Of a stretch of 64,000 nt of DNA, positions 7,641-17,710 are shown in pieces (the first letter of the stretch is position 1; the number at the start of each line of letters is the position of its first letter). The notes beneath the pieces were generated by a model. It ran no database searches. It had not been told where the DNA came from and saw only the letters and a list, made by a program, of their open reading frames with translations. Location of the stretch: positions 1 to 64,000 of the IMG/VR virus record IMGVR_UViG_3300009184_000041; one strand, 5' to 3'. The position numbers were made by a program, and so were the translations under genes. Source of the DNA: a virus.

Positions 7641-10598
7641 ATGGCAACTTATAGACCAGCAGTACCACCAACCTTGCCAGACAACGCTGAACAGCAACGT
7701 CGACAAATTGGTGACTATCAAGTACAAACACCAAAAAATTCTGTAACTGGGCAAGGGTTTGTGAATGATACCAACACAAACATTTTAAACACAATTGCAC
7801 CCAATCGTGCCAATGATGACAACCCACAAACACAGAACCAAGGTGCCACTGCTGCCAGCACTCAAGGACCTGCTAACACTTCGCCAGGCGCCGATGTGTC
7901 GGGCACACTGAACACAAAAACAGAAGTAATACCGCAACCCAACGTACTAGACAGATTTGCCAGTTATACCTGGCAAGCCAGTGTGTACTTGATGAGTACC
8001 AGGCAATATCTTCAACTGTTGCGCAGTAAGAAAAAAAATATCAATGGTTATAACCTGTTGTTTCAAAGCGGCGGCGCACCTCCCAATACCGGCGGGTTTT
8101 TAGGAGCCCTTGGCCCAGGACAACAAAGCAGCACCGGAGGTGACGGCAGCGTGAACACAGCACCACCAGGCGGTGTGTTGGGAACCAACAGTGTGGATCG
8201 TGGTCGCAATCCTGCGTTTCCTGTGGACTTTTATATTGATTCAATCACCATTGACAATTTATTGCCAGGACGCCAAACAAAAAGCCCGCACATGGTAACT
8301 GATTTGAAATTCACAGTGATTGAGCCAGGCAATATTTCACTGTTGGATAGAATACACAAAGCAGTGCAGGACATGGGGCAAGTCAGTGAAAAAAATCAAC
8401 CTATAAATTATACTGCGGCAGCGTATCTCATGGTCATACGCTGGTATGGCTATGACCAAAATGGTGTGTTGGTCCCTGTGGGCGCAGCCGATCCCAACAC
8501 AGGATTGACTGACCCCAACGCTGTGGTTGAAAAATTTATACCTTTTTTGATCAAAAAAATCAAATGGCAAGTGACTTCAAAACTGGTATCATATGATTTT
8601 GACTGCGCACCTATCAATCAAATGGTAGCTGGCGGGACTCGTCGTGGTACCATACCTTATGACGTGCAACTCACTGACGGCAATGTGGGGAAACTACTGG
8701 GCGGGGATTTAGTGTATGCATCTACTGCACCTCCCACGGCTCCAGCGGATGCACCAGGAGCAAGCACCACGCCCAACACTGATGCCTCTGGACGCCAGAC
8801 TGCGGCCACTGATTCTAGAACTTTTGCCAATCAAGCGCAACAACGTATGCCAGTTAAATCTACGCAAGCATCAGTGCGGGCGGTAGACAACGCCATTGAT
8901 GCCGCAGCAGCACCCCCCAAAGCCAATGCAGCCTCGTCAGCTCAAAACACAGTCAAACAAGGATTGGTAGGAGCTATGAATGCATATCAACAATACCTAG
9001 TTGATGAAAAAATATACGAGATTCCGGATACCTATGAAATTGTTTTTGTAGAAGATGCTCAAGGGCGGCAGCCAATTCGCGACGCCAAAATTAGTAACCC
9101 TTCAAATAGGATAGTGGCGCAAGATCAAACAGCAATGAAACCTGGGCCAACACAAGTAGGAGGCCAAGCGTTTAACGAAGCTGCCAATGTCATGGACATC
9201 AGCAATCGCAACTGGAGTATCACCGCAGGTATGCAAATGGTACAAGTGATCGACTTGGCCATTAGAAATTCAACTTATATTACTGACCAAGCTATATTAA
9301 ATTATGATGAAAAAACTGGCTCAGAAGTTCTCAATCCCAAGTTTGATAACACTGCCGATGCTCGTATTCAATGGTTCCAGATCAGCATGGAGGCCACTCA
9401 AGGCAGGTACGATGAAGCTAGAAATGATTATGCATACCACATCAAGTTTATTATCAGCCCGTATGAACTCATTGACTTTGACAGCAAATATTTTCCATTG
9501 ACTAAGTTTCGGGGAGTGCATAAAAGTTACCCATTTTGGTTCACTGGGCAAAATACCGCAGTGATAGATTACAATGCAAACTTTGATGGATTGTACAACA
9601 TCACTGTCACAGGCACACATGCTGATGACAGCGCAGCGGCCAAACTGCGTAAAAAATATTTGTCCAGCATGCGAGACATTCCCAAATACACCTATGCTCC
9701 GGCCAGCAATGCCAGTCGTCAGGGTGCTGACCGCAAAACCAACGAAGTCAGTGCCAGCGCCGCTGAATATTTGTACAGCCCTGGAGACATGGCCATTGGC
9801 AAACTTCGTATCATTGGTGATCCTGCCTGGATACAACAAGGCAGCTTGGCCGGCGGTGTGAACGCACAAGAATTTGGATACTCGGCATTTTTGCCCGACG
9901 GAACAATCAACTTTGATGCCAGCCAAGTCATGTTTGAAATAGCATGGCAGCGCCCTGAAGACTATGATCTTGGTACCGGCCTGGCAGATCCTTACGCACG
10001 CCCAGGCAATGAAGCACGACAACCATTGCAAAGCACAGTGTATAGAGCCTACAAAGTGGTCAGCGAATTCAAAGGCGGAAAATTTGAACAAGCACTGGAA
10101 GGCACACTGTATATGTTTCCAGTGCCGTCTGGCAAAAACACCGCAGCAGCCACACCCAATCAAAGTGCTGCTGAAGATTCTCGATTGGCTAGACAAAATG
10201 CTCAAGCAACCACCACAAGGACCAACACCGGCGGCGGACAAAGCTCAGCGGCATTTGCTAACATAGATCCAAGAAGAATTGACAAGGCTCTTGACAACGG
10301 TGCTGGGTCGGCCAGTGCAATTACCACAGATAAGCTAAGAGCAACATCAACAGCGGCAAGACTCAGTGGCACAAAACCAGCACCGTCTCCTGCGTTGGCA
10401 GTGACCAACACAGCCTCATCTGGAGGGTCATCGTTGCCTGCACCAAATGTCTCCAATTTGTCAGCAGCCAAATCGGTCACTAGCAATGGGCAAACAGTTG
10501 GTGGGATTTTTAGTGTATTTGCCCCTGTTAATACACCTAAAAAGATAGCTGATAATGCAAATCGTGGCGGCACACAGCCAGGCGCACACGAATACTAA
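7641..10598 (+). CDS. Large baseplate structural protein, candidate central hub (gp27 position)
   Basis: 985 residues. Structured sequence from about 100 to 360 (TWQASVYLMST, FYIDSITIDNLLPGR, MVTDLKFTVIEP, IKWQVTSKLVSYDFDC) and from about 440 to 830 (NWSITAGMQMVQVIDLAIRN, DEARNDYAYHIKFIISPYEL, then DFDSKYFPLT) is separated and ended by low-complexity Ala/Thr/Gln linkers. It lies directly before the gp5-like spike gene, the place of a hub protein in related phages. The repeated beta-rich domains would suit a hub that joins tube and spike. I could not recognise gp27 by motif, so the hub role is positional inference. A long antisense ORF inside it is a shadow. Confidence 0.5.
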   Translation: MATYRPAVPPTLPDNAEQQRRQIGDYQVQTPKNSVTGQGFVNDTNTNILNTIAPNRANDDNPQTQNQGATAASTQGPANTSPGADVSGTLNTKTEVIPQPNVLDRFASYTWQASVYLMSTRQYLQLLRSKKKNINGYNLLFQSGGAPPNTGGFLGALGPGQQSSTGGDGSVNTAPPGGVLGTNSVDRGRNPAFPVDFYIDSITIDNLLPGRQTKSPHMVTDLKFTVIEPGNISLLDRIHKAVQDMGQVSEKNQPINYTAAAYLMVIRWYGYDQNGVLVPVGAADPNTGLTDPNAVVEKFIPFLIKKIKWQVTSKLVSYDFDCAPINQMVAGGTRRGTIPYDVQLTDGNVGKLLGGDLVYASTAPPTAPADAPGASTTPNTDASGRQTAATDSRTFANQAQQRMPVKSTQASVRAVDNAIDAAAAPPKANAASSAQNTVKQGLVGAMNAYQQYLVDEKIYEIPDTYEIVFVEDAQGRQPIRDAKISNPSNRIVAQDQTAMKPGPTQVGGQAFNEAANVMDISNRNWSITAGMQMVQVIDLAIRNSTYITDQAILNYDEKTGSEVLNPKFDNTADARIQWFQISMEATQGRYDEARNDYAYHIKFIISPYELIDFDSKYFPLTKFRGVHKSYPFWFTGQNTAVIDYNANFDGLYNITVTGTHADDSAAAKLRKKYLSSMRDIPKYTYAPASNASRQGADRKTNEVSASAAEYLYSPGDMAIGKLRIIGDPAWIQQGSLAGGVNAQEFGYSAFLPDGTINFDASQVMFEIAWQRPEDYDLGTGLADPYARPGNEARQPLQSTVYRAYKVVSEFKGGKFEQALEGTLYMFPVPSGKNTAAATPNQSAAEDSRLARQNAQATTTRTNTGGGQSSAAFANIDPRRIDKALDNGAGSASAITTDKLRATSTAARLSGTKPAPSPALAVTNTASSGGSSLPAPNVSNLSAAKSVTSNGQTVGGIFSVFAPVNTPKKIADNANRGGTQPGAHEY

Positions 10599-10606
10599 GG
10601 ATAGAG

Positions 10607-12109
10607 ATGTCAACAGAAATACAACGCAGTACAGGTAAACCGTCAAACTATAAACTGGATCGTGGCGGAACGCCAGCGGAGTTTGGGCCATTTGTTGGCA
10701 TAGTGAAAAACAACGTTGACCCCACTCGTGCTGGACGCTTGCAAGTATACATTGAAACATTTGCTGGCGGCAACCCTGATGATCCAACCAAATGGACCAC
10801 AGTGAGATACCTGCCAGGTTTCTACGGGTATACTCCAGCAGGAAAAACTGCAGATAACAATGTTGGTGACTACACCCAAAATCAAAATGCCTATGGCATG
10901 TGGTTCACACCGCCAGACATTGGTATCACAGTGTTGTGTGTGTTTGCCAATGGTGATCGACAACTAGGGTACTACATTGGTGTTGTTCCTGACGATGGGT
11001 TAGGACACATGGTACCTGCCATTGGCGGCAGCGCAAACTATGTCACTGGTAATAAAAATCAAGAAACTTATTTTGCAGACAATACACTGCTGCCAGTAAT
11101 TGAAGTAAACACCAACAATGAAAAATTAATAAACTCAGACAACTTTTTTAGACAACTCAAACCAGTTCATAATGTGGTAGCCGGCGCCATGTTCCAACAA
11201 GGACTCAATGGAGACATTGAACGTGGTCCTATTCGCTCAAGCAGTCAACGAGAAACTCCCAGTACAGTATTTGGTATCAGCACCCCGGGTATTCCGGTAT
11301 ACCAAGGTGGCATGAAACCCAATGATATCCGAAAGAAAATTCAAAACAATGAAATCAGACCCGACCAGGCACAAGTGACAGGCCGCATGGGAGGTCACAC
11401 ACTTGTGATGGATGATGGCGACCTGGAAGGCAACAATGCCCTGTTCCGTTTGCGCACACCTAAAGGTCATCAGATCACAATGAATGACTCGGGCAACTTT
11501 TTTTACATCACGCATGCCAATGGGCAGACTTGGTTGGAGTTTGGCGCAGAGGGCACAGTGGATGTGTTCTCAACCAACTCGGTGAACATACGCACCAATG
11601 GTGACATCAACCTGCATGCTGACCGTGACATCAACATGTATGCTGGCGGCAATATACAGGTCAAAAGTGAAAAAAGCACCACCATGGAAGCTGTCACCGA
11701 CTTGAACATCACTGCGCAGAAAGATTTTAAAATCTACAGCAAAGCCACACTGGGAGTCAAGGCAGATGGTACCATGGCGTTACAAAGCGCAAGCGGTTCG
11801 TGGGCCGGCGGCAGTGATTTGAAGTTCACAGCTGGTGGAATAGACTTAAATGGGCCAACAGCACCCACAGTTGAAAAACCCAAACCCATTGCCAAAATCA
11901 TGCTGGATGACACAGCTTTTGACACAGCCAAAGGTTGGCAAGTCAAAAGCAAAGCACTAGAAACCATTGTGCCCAGGGCGCCCACACATGAACCATATCC
12001 TTATCATAACAAAGGTGTTGATGTCAAAATCAAATTTGAAGAAGGCAAACCCAAACCACCGCCAGGTGCAGTGCCAGTGCCTGCTGGAGTAACCATCAAA
12101 GCACTATGA
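10607..12109 (+). CDS. 5: gp5-like baseplate central spike (OB domain and beta-helix)
   Basis: 500 residues. The N-terminal part (about 20-140) is a gp5/VgrG-type OB domain: GPFVGIVKNNVDPTRAGRLQV, WTTVRYLPGFYG, GMWFTPPDIGITVLCVF and GYYIGVVP. About residues 250-420 form a beta-helix needle with repeats such as VNIRTNGDINLHADRDINMYAGG and IQVKSEKSTTMEAV. The C-terminus is Pro/Lys-rich (GKPKPPPGAVPVPAG), perhaps binding a PAAR-like tip. No lysozyme domain lies between OB and helix, unlike T4 gp5. SD-like AAGGA lies before the ATG. It overlaps the next gene by ATGA. Confidence 0.85.
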   Translation: MSTEIQRSTGKPSNYKLDRGGTPAEFGPFVGIVKNNVDPTRAGRLQVYIETFAGGNPDDPTKWTTVRYLPGFYGYTPAGKTADNNVGDYTQNQNAYGMWFTPPDIGITVLCVFANGDRQLGYYIGVVPDDGLGHMVPAIGGSANYVTGNKNQETYFADNTLLPVIEVNTNNEKLINSDNFFRQLKPVHNVVAGAMFQQGLNGDIERGPIRSSSQRETPSTVFGISTPGIPVYQGGMKPNDIRKKIQNNEIRPDQAQVTGRMGGHTLVMDDGDLEGNNALFRLRTPKGHQITMNDSGNFFYITHANGQTWLEFGAEGTVDVFSTNSVNIRTNGDINLHADRDINMYAGGNIQVKSEKSTTMEAVTDLNITAQKDFKIYSKATLGVKADGTMALQSASGSWAGGSDLKFTAGGIDLNGPTAPTVEKPKPIAKIMLDDTAFDTAKGWQVKSKALETIVPRAPTHEPYPYHNKGVDVKIKFEEGKPKPPPGAVPVPAGVTIKAL

Positions 12110-13818
12110 GTACATTTGTATTTGATCTTAACAGTTTGAGTGGAATCAGCAGTTCAGCAGCATCTTTTGAGTCTGGTCTAGCGTCAGGTACTCCTGATGA
12201 TAAACTCACGTATTCAGGCAATGACCCTATTGTTTGGGATAGAGTAAACAACGAGCGCCTGCGCAGAGGATTAAGCCCATTGCCCAATCCCAGACCCATA
12301 GATGATGGCCGAACATATCCCACTGGCCGCGGCGGAGCAGTTGCCACCACCCAGTCTGACAGGCCATTAACCGAAGAAGAAAAAGCCAGGGCTGCTGCCA
12401 TAGCCAAAAATTTTGGTCTGCCTGATCCCAACGCAGCCGCAAAAACATTTGAAGTCAGCTGTCCTCCAGGTACAACCAGAGAACAGGCTTTTAAAATATT
12501 TCAAGACCAGGCCAAGACAGGCGGCCTAAATGGTTTTACATCGGGCGATATACTCAACGCACAGACTCAAGCAGCCGACGGATTAGCATCTGCCCAAGCA
12601 CAATTATCTCAAGGATTGGCTGGATTTCCTGGGTCAGACAAAGGTGCATTGAACTCGTTTAAAAGTATTGCAGACACTGCCAAACAATCACTGGCAGCAG
12701 GCACCACTGGCAGTTTGCAATCTAGAATCACCAATGGTGGATCAATACTGCAACAAACAGCAGGCAAAATAGGAAGTTTGTTTGGTGCACCAGTTACCAA
12801 TGGTATCAACACAGCTGACTTTGCAAAAACAACCACGGCATTGGTACCAATGGCCGGGCTTGGCACCACTGATGTTCGTGCCACAGTGGCCGCAGTGGGT
12901 ACTTCTACAGGGCAAGACTTTAGTCAGTTTACCAATTCAGTAGGAGTAGGTAAATTTGGATTCAACGCCACACAACTAGAAACAGCAGGCCTTCTCAAAC
13001 CCGGAACAGCAAGTACATATCTTGCCAGCGGCTCAAATCAACTAACAGATGTATTAAAAAGTCCTGCGGTGTGGACCGGCAAAGGTGGCATCAACAATCT
13101 TGACAGTTTGTTGAGCAATCCTGCAGCACAAAATTTAACGCAACAAAACTTAATGAGTTCGGGACTGGCAGCCGCAGGCACACTTGGTGTGCCTATCAAC
13201 AGTCTTATTCCCAAAGATCTGTCTGGAATATCAGCAAACTTTGCCAAATCGTCTGCAGAAAGTGCAGATTGGTTACGAGGCAAATTGCCAGCAGACAAGC
13301 AGGCAGATTTTGACAAACGTTTTGCTGATGCAAAATTTGCTATTGGTACAGCGGAACAAAAACTAAATGATTCTATTAAGCAAGAAGCTCCTCCAGGAGA
13401 AGCCACTGACACAGTCAATAGAGACACACTAACAGGTGCTGTGAGTCGAGTGTTTGGCAATGACAAAATTCCTTCTATAGACTACAATGGCCCGCCGCAA
13501 CCCCCAAGCACACTGGTAGCAGAATTTAGACGATTGAATACTTTGTCTAAAGAACAACAAGTTAAACTAGTCAATCTTTCTGGTCAAGAAATTACGTCAA
13601 AAACTGTGGATCCGTTGATTGCACAGTACGATGCCATTCGCAAATATTTAGATAAGTTGGTCAAAGACTTTGAAAGTTTGAAAAAAGATTTACTGGCACA
13701 GCCTTATACATATGATCTCACCAGTGAAGTTGATGCAGTATTGGCCACAATACTAGGATTAATATCAGACATTTCAAAATTGTTTATTCCAAATCTGCGT
13801 AAATCCAAAGCAAATTAA
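12106..13818 (+). CDS. Virion structural protein of unknown function in the baseplate operon
   Basis: 570 residues, starting at an ATGA overlap with the spike gene. It is rich in Gly, Ser, Ala and Thr with many short helices. The C-terminal ~90 residues look helical and coiled-coil-like (LSKEQQVKLVNLS, DAIRKYLDKLVKDFESLKKDLL, then a hydrophobic helix AVLATILGLISDISKLF). Proteins of this kind sit between the spike and gp25 in other T4-like marine phages. A hub-associated, tape-measure-like or spike-chaperone role is possible, but no motif proves one. Confidence 0.5.
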   Translation: MSTFVFDLNSLSGISSSAASFESGLASGTPDDKLTYSGNDPIVWDRVNNERLRRGLSPLPNPRPIDDGRTYPTGRGGAVATTQSDRPLTEEEKARAAAIAKNFGLPDPNAAAKTFEVSCPPGTTREQAFKIFQDQAKTGGLNGFTSGDILNAQTQAADGLASAQAQLSQGLAGFPGSDKGALNSFKSIADTAKQSLAAGTTGSLQSRITNGGSILQQTAGKIGSLFGAPVTNGINTADFAKTTTALVPMAGLGTTDVRATVAAVGTSTGQDFSQFTNSVGVGKFGFNATQLETAGLLKPGTASTYLASGSNQLTDVLKSPAVWTGKGGINNLDSLLSNPAAQNLTQQNLMSSGLAAAGTLGVPINSLIPKDLSGISANFAKSSAESADWLRGKLPADKQADFDKRFADAKFAIGTAEQKLNDSIKQEAPPGEATDTVNRDTLTGAVSRVFGNDKIPSIDYNGPPQPPSTLVAEFRRLNTLSKEQQVKLVNLSGQEITSKTVDPLIAQYDAIRKYLDKLVKDFESLKKDLLAQPYTYDLTSEVDAVLATILGLISDISKLFIPNLRKSKAN

Positions 13819-13820
13819 CC

Positions 13821-13828
13821 TATAAATA
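13821..13828 (+). promoter_or_regulatory. T4-type late promoter box (TATAAATA) before gp25
   Basis: An exact TATAAATA lies in the 15-base gap between the previous stop and the gp25 ATG at 13834. The box ends 5 bases before the ATG. Transcription from it would begin at or next to the start codon and give a nearly leaderless gp25 message. No Shine-Dalgarno sequence is visible in the gap. Confidence 0.65.
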
Positions 13829-13833
13829 TCAAC

Positions 13834-14208
13834 ATGACCACATTCATCGGCTTCAACACCATCAATCAAAACAAAAAGTTTACTCTGACAGATTTTGATT
13901 TGATTCAGCGTGACCTGTTGAATGCATTTAGTATTCGACAAGGTGAACTGCCCGGTCGTCCAGGGTACGGCACAGTGCTATGGGATTTTTTGTTTGAAAA
14001 TCAAATAGAACAATTACAACAAGATATCCGTGCCGAAGTACAACGTATGGCAGGTGGCGATCCCAGACTAACTATCAACGATGTACAAGTGTATCCGCAA
14101 GACAATGGTATTTTGATACAGTTACAAATCACCATTGTAAACACCACTAACGCTGAAATTCTCAGCATATTCTTTGACGAACAAACTCGCAGTGCCAGCT
14201 ACGTATAA
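13834..14208 (+). CDS. 25: gp25-like baseplate wedge protein
   Basis: 124 residues, the usual length of gp25. The core motif LPGRPGYGT at residues 39-47 is the region of the conserved EPR-type core found in sheath-initiating wedge proteins of phages and type VI secretion systems. It is followed by a helix (IEQLQQDIRAEVQRMA) and a C-terminal beta-sheet (IQLQITIVNT). It assembles with gp6 and starts sheath polymerisation at the baseplate. gp6 follows directly, preceded by its own late box. The call is firm. Confidence 0.92.
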   Translation: MTTFIGFNTINQNKKFTLTDFDLIQRDLLNAFSIRQGELPGRPGYGTVLWDFLFENQIEQLQQDIRAEVQRMAGGDPRLTINDVQVYPQDNGILIQLQITIVNTTNAEILSIFFDEQTRSASYV

Positions 14209-14227
14209 CTACGCCGTTTTTATTATC

Positions 14228-14235
14228 AATAAATA
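14228..14235 (+). promoter_or_regulatory. Late promoter box (AATAAATA) before gp6
   Basis: AATAAATA, a one-base variant of the late consensus, lies 19 bases before the gp6 ATG in the 46-base gap after gp25. Its spacing is normal for a leader that starts downstream of the box. Confidence 0.6.
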
Positions 14236-14254
14236 AAGCACGGACAATACAAAA

Positions 14255-17200
14255 ATGGCAACAACCACAAGACAAACAGCAATATTTGGCGTAGAAGATT
14301 GGAAACAAATCTACCAAACCTACCGCGAAGCTGATTTTCAAAGTTACGATTTTGAAACTCTTCGTAAAAGTTTCATTGACTATTTGCGCCTGTACTACCC
14401 TGAAACATTCAATGACTACATTGAATCGTCAGAATTCATTGCCTTGCTGGACGTCATGGCATTCATGGGTCAAGCACTGGCATTCCGCACCGACTTAAAC
14501 ACTCGTGAAAACTACATTGACACTGCTGAACGTAGAGACAGTGTCACACGATTGGCCAATTTAGTAAGCTACACAGCCAAACGCAACACAGCCGCTGAAG
14601 GTTATCTAAAAGTGTTCAATGTCACAACAACTGAAAATGTTGTGGATTATAATGGTGTAAATTTGAGTAATGTCACAATCAACTGGGCGGATCCTACCAA
14701 TCCAGATTGGCAAGAGCAGTTTACTGCCATCATCAATGCCAGCCTAGTAGACAGTCAGCGTGTGGGTCGCCCAGGCAATCGTCAAACCATCTTGGGTGTA
14801 AACACTGCTGAATATGCTATCAACTTGGTGCCAGGATTTTTGCCTGTGATTCCTTACAATGCCACTGTGGATGGAATCAACATGCCTTTTGAGGCCATGA
14901 CATCAACTTCAGCAGGCAGAGACTATGTGTATGAGCCGGCGCCAACGCCCAGCACAAGTTTTAACGTGCTGTACAGAAATGATCAACTGGGCTACCAATC
15001 AGCCAACACAGGTTACTTCTTTTTGTTCAAACAAGGTGTGCTGCAAAATCAAGACTTTAACCTAGCTGAACGCATTGCTAACCGTACTGTGGACATCAAC
15101 ATTGAAGGTGTTAACAACCAAGATCGTTGGTTGTTCCAGCTAGACAATGTGGGCAACATTGCACGAGAATGGCAATTTGTGGAAAACGTTTATACTGCCG
15201 CCGCTCAACGCAACAATGTGTTACAGCCTATCTACAGTGTAACTTCCAGGGCCAACGATCAAATCACCATGGTATTTGGTGATGGTGTGTTTAGCGAAAT
15301 TCCTGTGGGCACTTATCGTGCTTATGTACGTGCATCAAACGGGTTACAATACATCATCAACCCTGAAGAAATGCAAAACGTAGTTTTGCCCATCAGTTAC
15401 ACTGACCGAAACGGCAACTTGCAGACTATCACATTCACCTGCGGCATCACACGCCCTGTGTCAAACAGCCAAGCACGTGAACCTATTGCTGAAATCAAAC
15501 AACGTGCTCCTGCACGTTACTACACACAGAACCGCATGGTCAACGGAGAAGACTACACTCTTTTTCCATACACTCAGTACAACAGCATTATTAAATCAAA
15601 AGCCCTGAACCGTGCCAGCATTGGTACCAGCCGCTATCTTGATCTTGTGGACAACACCGGCAAGTACAGTTCAACCAATACATTTTCAAGTGACGGCGGA
15701 CTGTGGCGTCAAAATATTTTACCAACCATTCTGTTCTCGTGGACCAACCGCAATGAGATTGCAGACGTAATTACCAATCAGGTGCAACCGGACATTGGTA
15801 GCGCAACAGTTCGACAGTTTTACTATGCCAACTTTCCACGTATTACATCTACAACTACTCCCAATGGGATAACATGGTTGCCCAACTATCAATGGCATCA
15901 AAGCACCACATTGGCCAATGAAACCACTGGATATTTTACCAATGCCACTGGCACGCCAATTCCCATTGGCGTTACAACTACTACAATGTTCCAGTATGCT
16001 ATTGTGGGCAGTTTGATCAAATTTGTGCCGCCCACAGGCTATTACTTTGACCGCAACAACAAACTGGTACAAGGTAGCCCAACCCGTGCAGACGAACGAC
16101 TAGAAATCTGGGCCAGCCCGCAGCAAATTGTAGGCGACGGCTACAACAACGGTGTAGGTAACTTGACTACAGGCGCTGGCCCTGTGACTATCAACAACTT
16201 TGTGCCCACTGGCGCACTGGTAGACACTATTATTCCGTTGTTTGTAACAGACTTGCCCAATGCAGTTGAACAAGCCATGGCCGAACAAATTTTGTTGTAT
16301 CGCAATTTTGGTCTTGGCTACGACAGCAATGGAGATATCACTGGCACTCCTTACACTTGGTATCTTATCACACAGCAAAATCTTGATGCATACTCACAGA
16401 CCAACTCTGCGCCCTGGAGCCAACAATTTGCCGGTGACACATCTGGCGCCAACAAAGATGCCAGTTGGATGGTACAGTTTGTTGTGCAAAATCAAAATTA
16501 CACAATCACATTTCGTGGATTGAGCTACAACTTTGGGTCAGTGTTGCAAACACGTTTCTTCTTTTACGAAGATCAACTGGTATATGACAGCCGCACAGGC
16601 ACAATCATCAAAGACTTTATCAATGTGCTGTCAGTGAATACCCAGCCAGACAGTACCAACCCTTTGCCTGGCGACATCTATACCACAATCATTGGCCAGC
16701 CTGTAGAAAGCGACGGCTATGTTGACGACTTCCAGGTGTTGGTAAGCTATCGTGATTCAGACAATGACGGCGTACCTGACAATCCTGACTTCTTTGACGA
16801 AATAGTTGGAACTGCTACCGCAGCTGGTCCATATGTGTTCTTGCAACAAACTGTGGATTTTGATAACTTGCAACGTTATTTGCTGGTAGAACAAGACAGA
16901 GTGACATACGACTATGGCACATTGGATGAAATTGAACTGGCCAAAACCGAATGGACGCCAGGCCAGGTATTCTACGCCTACAATGAAGATGCATTTTATG
17001 AACTCAGTATCAGTACCACTGGTGTCAGAACCATTGTTGCAGTCAGTGGATGGATTGCAAAAATTGGTAGACAAAATTTGTACTTTCAGTATCGCCACAA
17101 CTCACCATTGACCAATCGTATTGATCCCGGATCTACCAACATCATTGACTTGTATGTGGTCACACAGAACTACTACACAGCATATCAAAACTGGTTGCGT

Positions 17201-17710
17201 GACACCACAGGCACAGTGATAGAACCAGCTGTCCCTACCATCAATGAACTCAGTACCGAATACCAGTCGCTAGAAGATTATAAAATGATTTCAGACAACA
17301 TTGTGGTCAATTCAGTGATATTCAAACCATTGTTTGGTGCCAAGGCAGCCGCAGAACTTCGTGCCACAATCAAAGTGATCCGTGCGCAAAATTCAAACGC
17401 CAGCACCAGCGAAATCAAAAGTTCAGTGCTGGCAGAGATGAACAACTATTTCTCCATTGACAAATGGAACTTTGGAGACACATTCTACTTCAGTGAGTTG
17501 GCAGCATATTTGCACAGCCAGCTGGGCACAATTATCAGTTCAGTGGTACTAGTGCCCTTGGACCAACAAAAGAGTTTTGGTGATCTGTATGAAATCCGCA
17601 GCCAACCAAACGAAATTTTTGCCAATGGTGCTACCATTGACAATATTGATGTAATTGAAGCATTGACCAGCACCAACTTGCGTACTGCCCCAGGCAGCGG
17701 AGTAATTTAA
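14255..17710 (+). CDS. 6: gp6-like baseplate wedge protein
   Basis: 1151 residues. The N-terminus has the gp6/gpJ-type signature: DFETLRKSFIDYLRLYYPETF, then SSEFIALLDVMAFMGQALAFRTDLNTREN and RRDSVTRLANLVSY (residues ~30-115). The C-terminus has the conserved helical dimerisation-type region (AAAELRATIKVIRAQN, ending with DIYEIRSQPNEIF-like sequence). T4 gp6 is about 660 residues, so the middle ~450 residues are extra beta-rich domains. It forms the wedge ring together with gp25 and gp7. Its stop overlaps the start of the giant gene by one base (TAATG). Confidence 0.9.
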   Translation: MATTTRQTAIFGVEDWKQIYQTYREADFQSYDFETLRKSFIDYLRLYYPETFNDYIESSEFIALLDVMAFMGQALAFRTDLNTRENYIDTAERRDSVTRLANLVSYTAKRNTAAEGYLKVFNVTTTENVVDYNGVNLSNVTINWADPTNPDWQEQFTAIINASLVDSQRVGRPGNRQTILGVNTAEYAINLVPGFLPVIPYNATVDGINMPFEAMTSTSAGRDYVYEPAPTPSTSFNVLYRNDQLGYQSANTGYFFLFKQGVLQNQDFNLAERIANRTVDINIEGVNNQDRWLFQLDNVGNIAREWQFVENVYTAAAQRNNVLQPIYSVTSRANDQITMVFGDGVFSEIPVGTYRAYVRASNGLQYIINPEEMQNVVLPISYTDRNGNLQTITFTCGITRPVSNSQAREPIAEIKQRAPARYYTQNRMVNGEDYTLFPYTQYNSIIKSKALNRASIGTSRYLDLVDNTGKYSSTNTFSSDGGLWRQNILPTILFSWTNRNEIADVITNQVQPDIGSATVRQFYYANFPRITSTTTPNGITWLPNYQWHQSTTLANETTGYFTNATGTPIPIGVTTTTMFQYAIVGSLIKFVPPTGYYFDRNNKLVQGSPTRADERLEIWASPQQIVGDGYNNGVGNLTTGAGPVTINNFVPTGALVDTIIPLFVTDLPNAVEQAMAEQILLYRNFGLGYDSNGDITGTPYTWYLITQQNLDAYSQTNSAPWSQQFAGDTSGANKDASWMVQFVVQNQNYTITFRGLSYNFGSVLQTRFFFYEDQLVYDSRTGTIIKDFINVLSVNTQPDSTNPLPGDIYTTIIGQPVESDGYVDDFQVLVSYRDSDNDGVPDNPDFFDEIVGTATAAGPYVFLQQTVDFDNLQRYLLVEQDRVTYDYGTLDEIELAKTEWTPGQVFYAYNEDAFYELSISTTGVRTIVAVSGWIAKIGRQNLYFQYRHNSPLTNRIDPGSTNIIDLYVVTQNYYTAYQNWLRDTTGTVIEPAVPTINELSTEYQSLEDYKMISDNIVVNSVIFKPLFGAKAAAELRATIKVIRAQNSNASTSEIKSSVLAEMNNYFSIDKWNFGDTFYFSELAAYLHSQLGTIISSVVLVPLDQQKSFGDLYEIRSQPNEIFANGATIDNIDVIEALTSTNLRTAPGSGVI

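Noticed and set aside
9321-10241. A 306-codon open frame on the minus strand within the 985-aa structural gene
   Set aside because: It is antisense to a gene of normal composition, has no start signal and no recognisable domain, and is Cys- and His-rich as shadow frames are.
10607-12109. Lysozyme domain expected in gp5
   Set aside because: The sequence passes from the OB domain to linker and beta-helix without a lysozyme-type stretch, so no muramidase is claimed.
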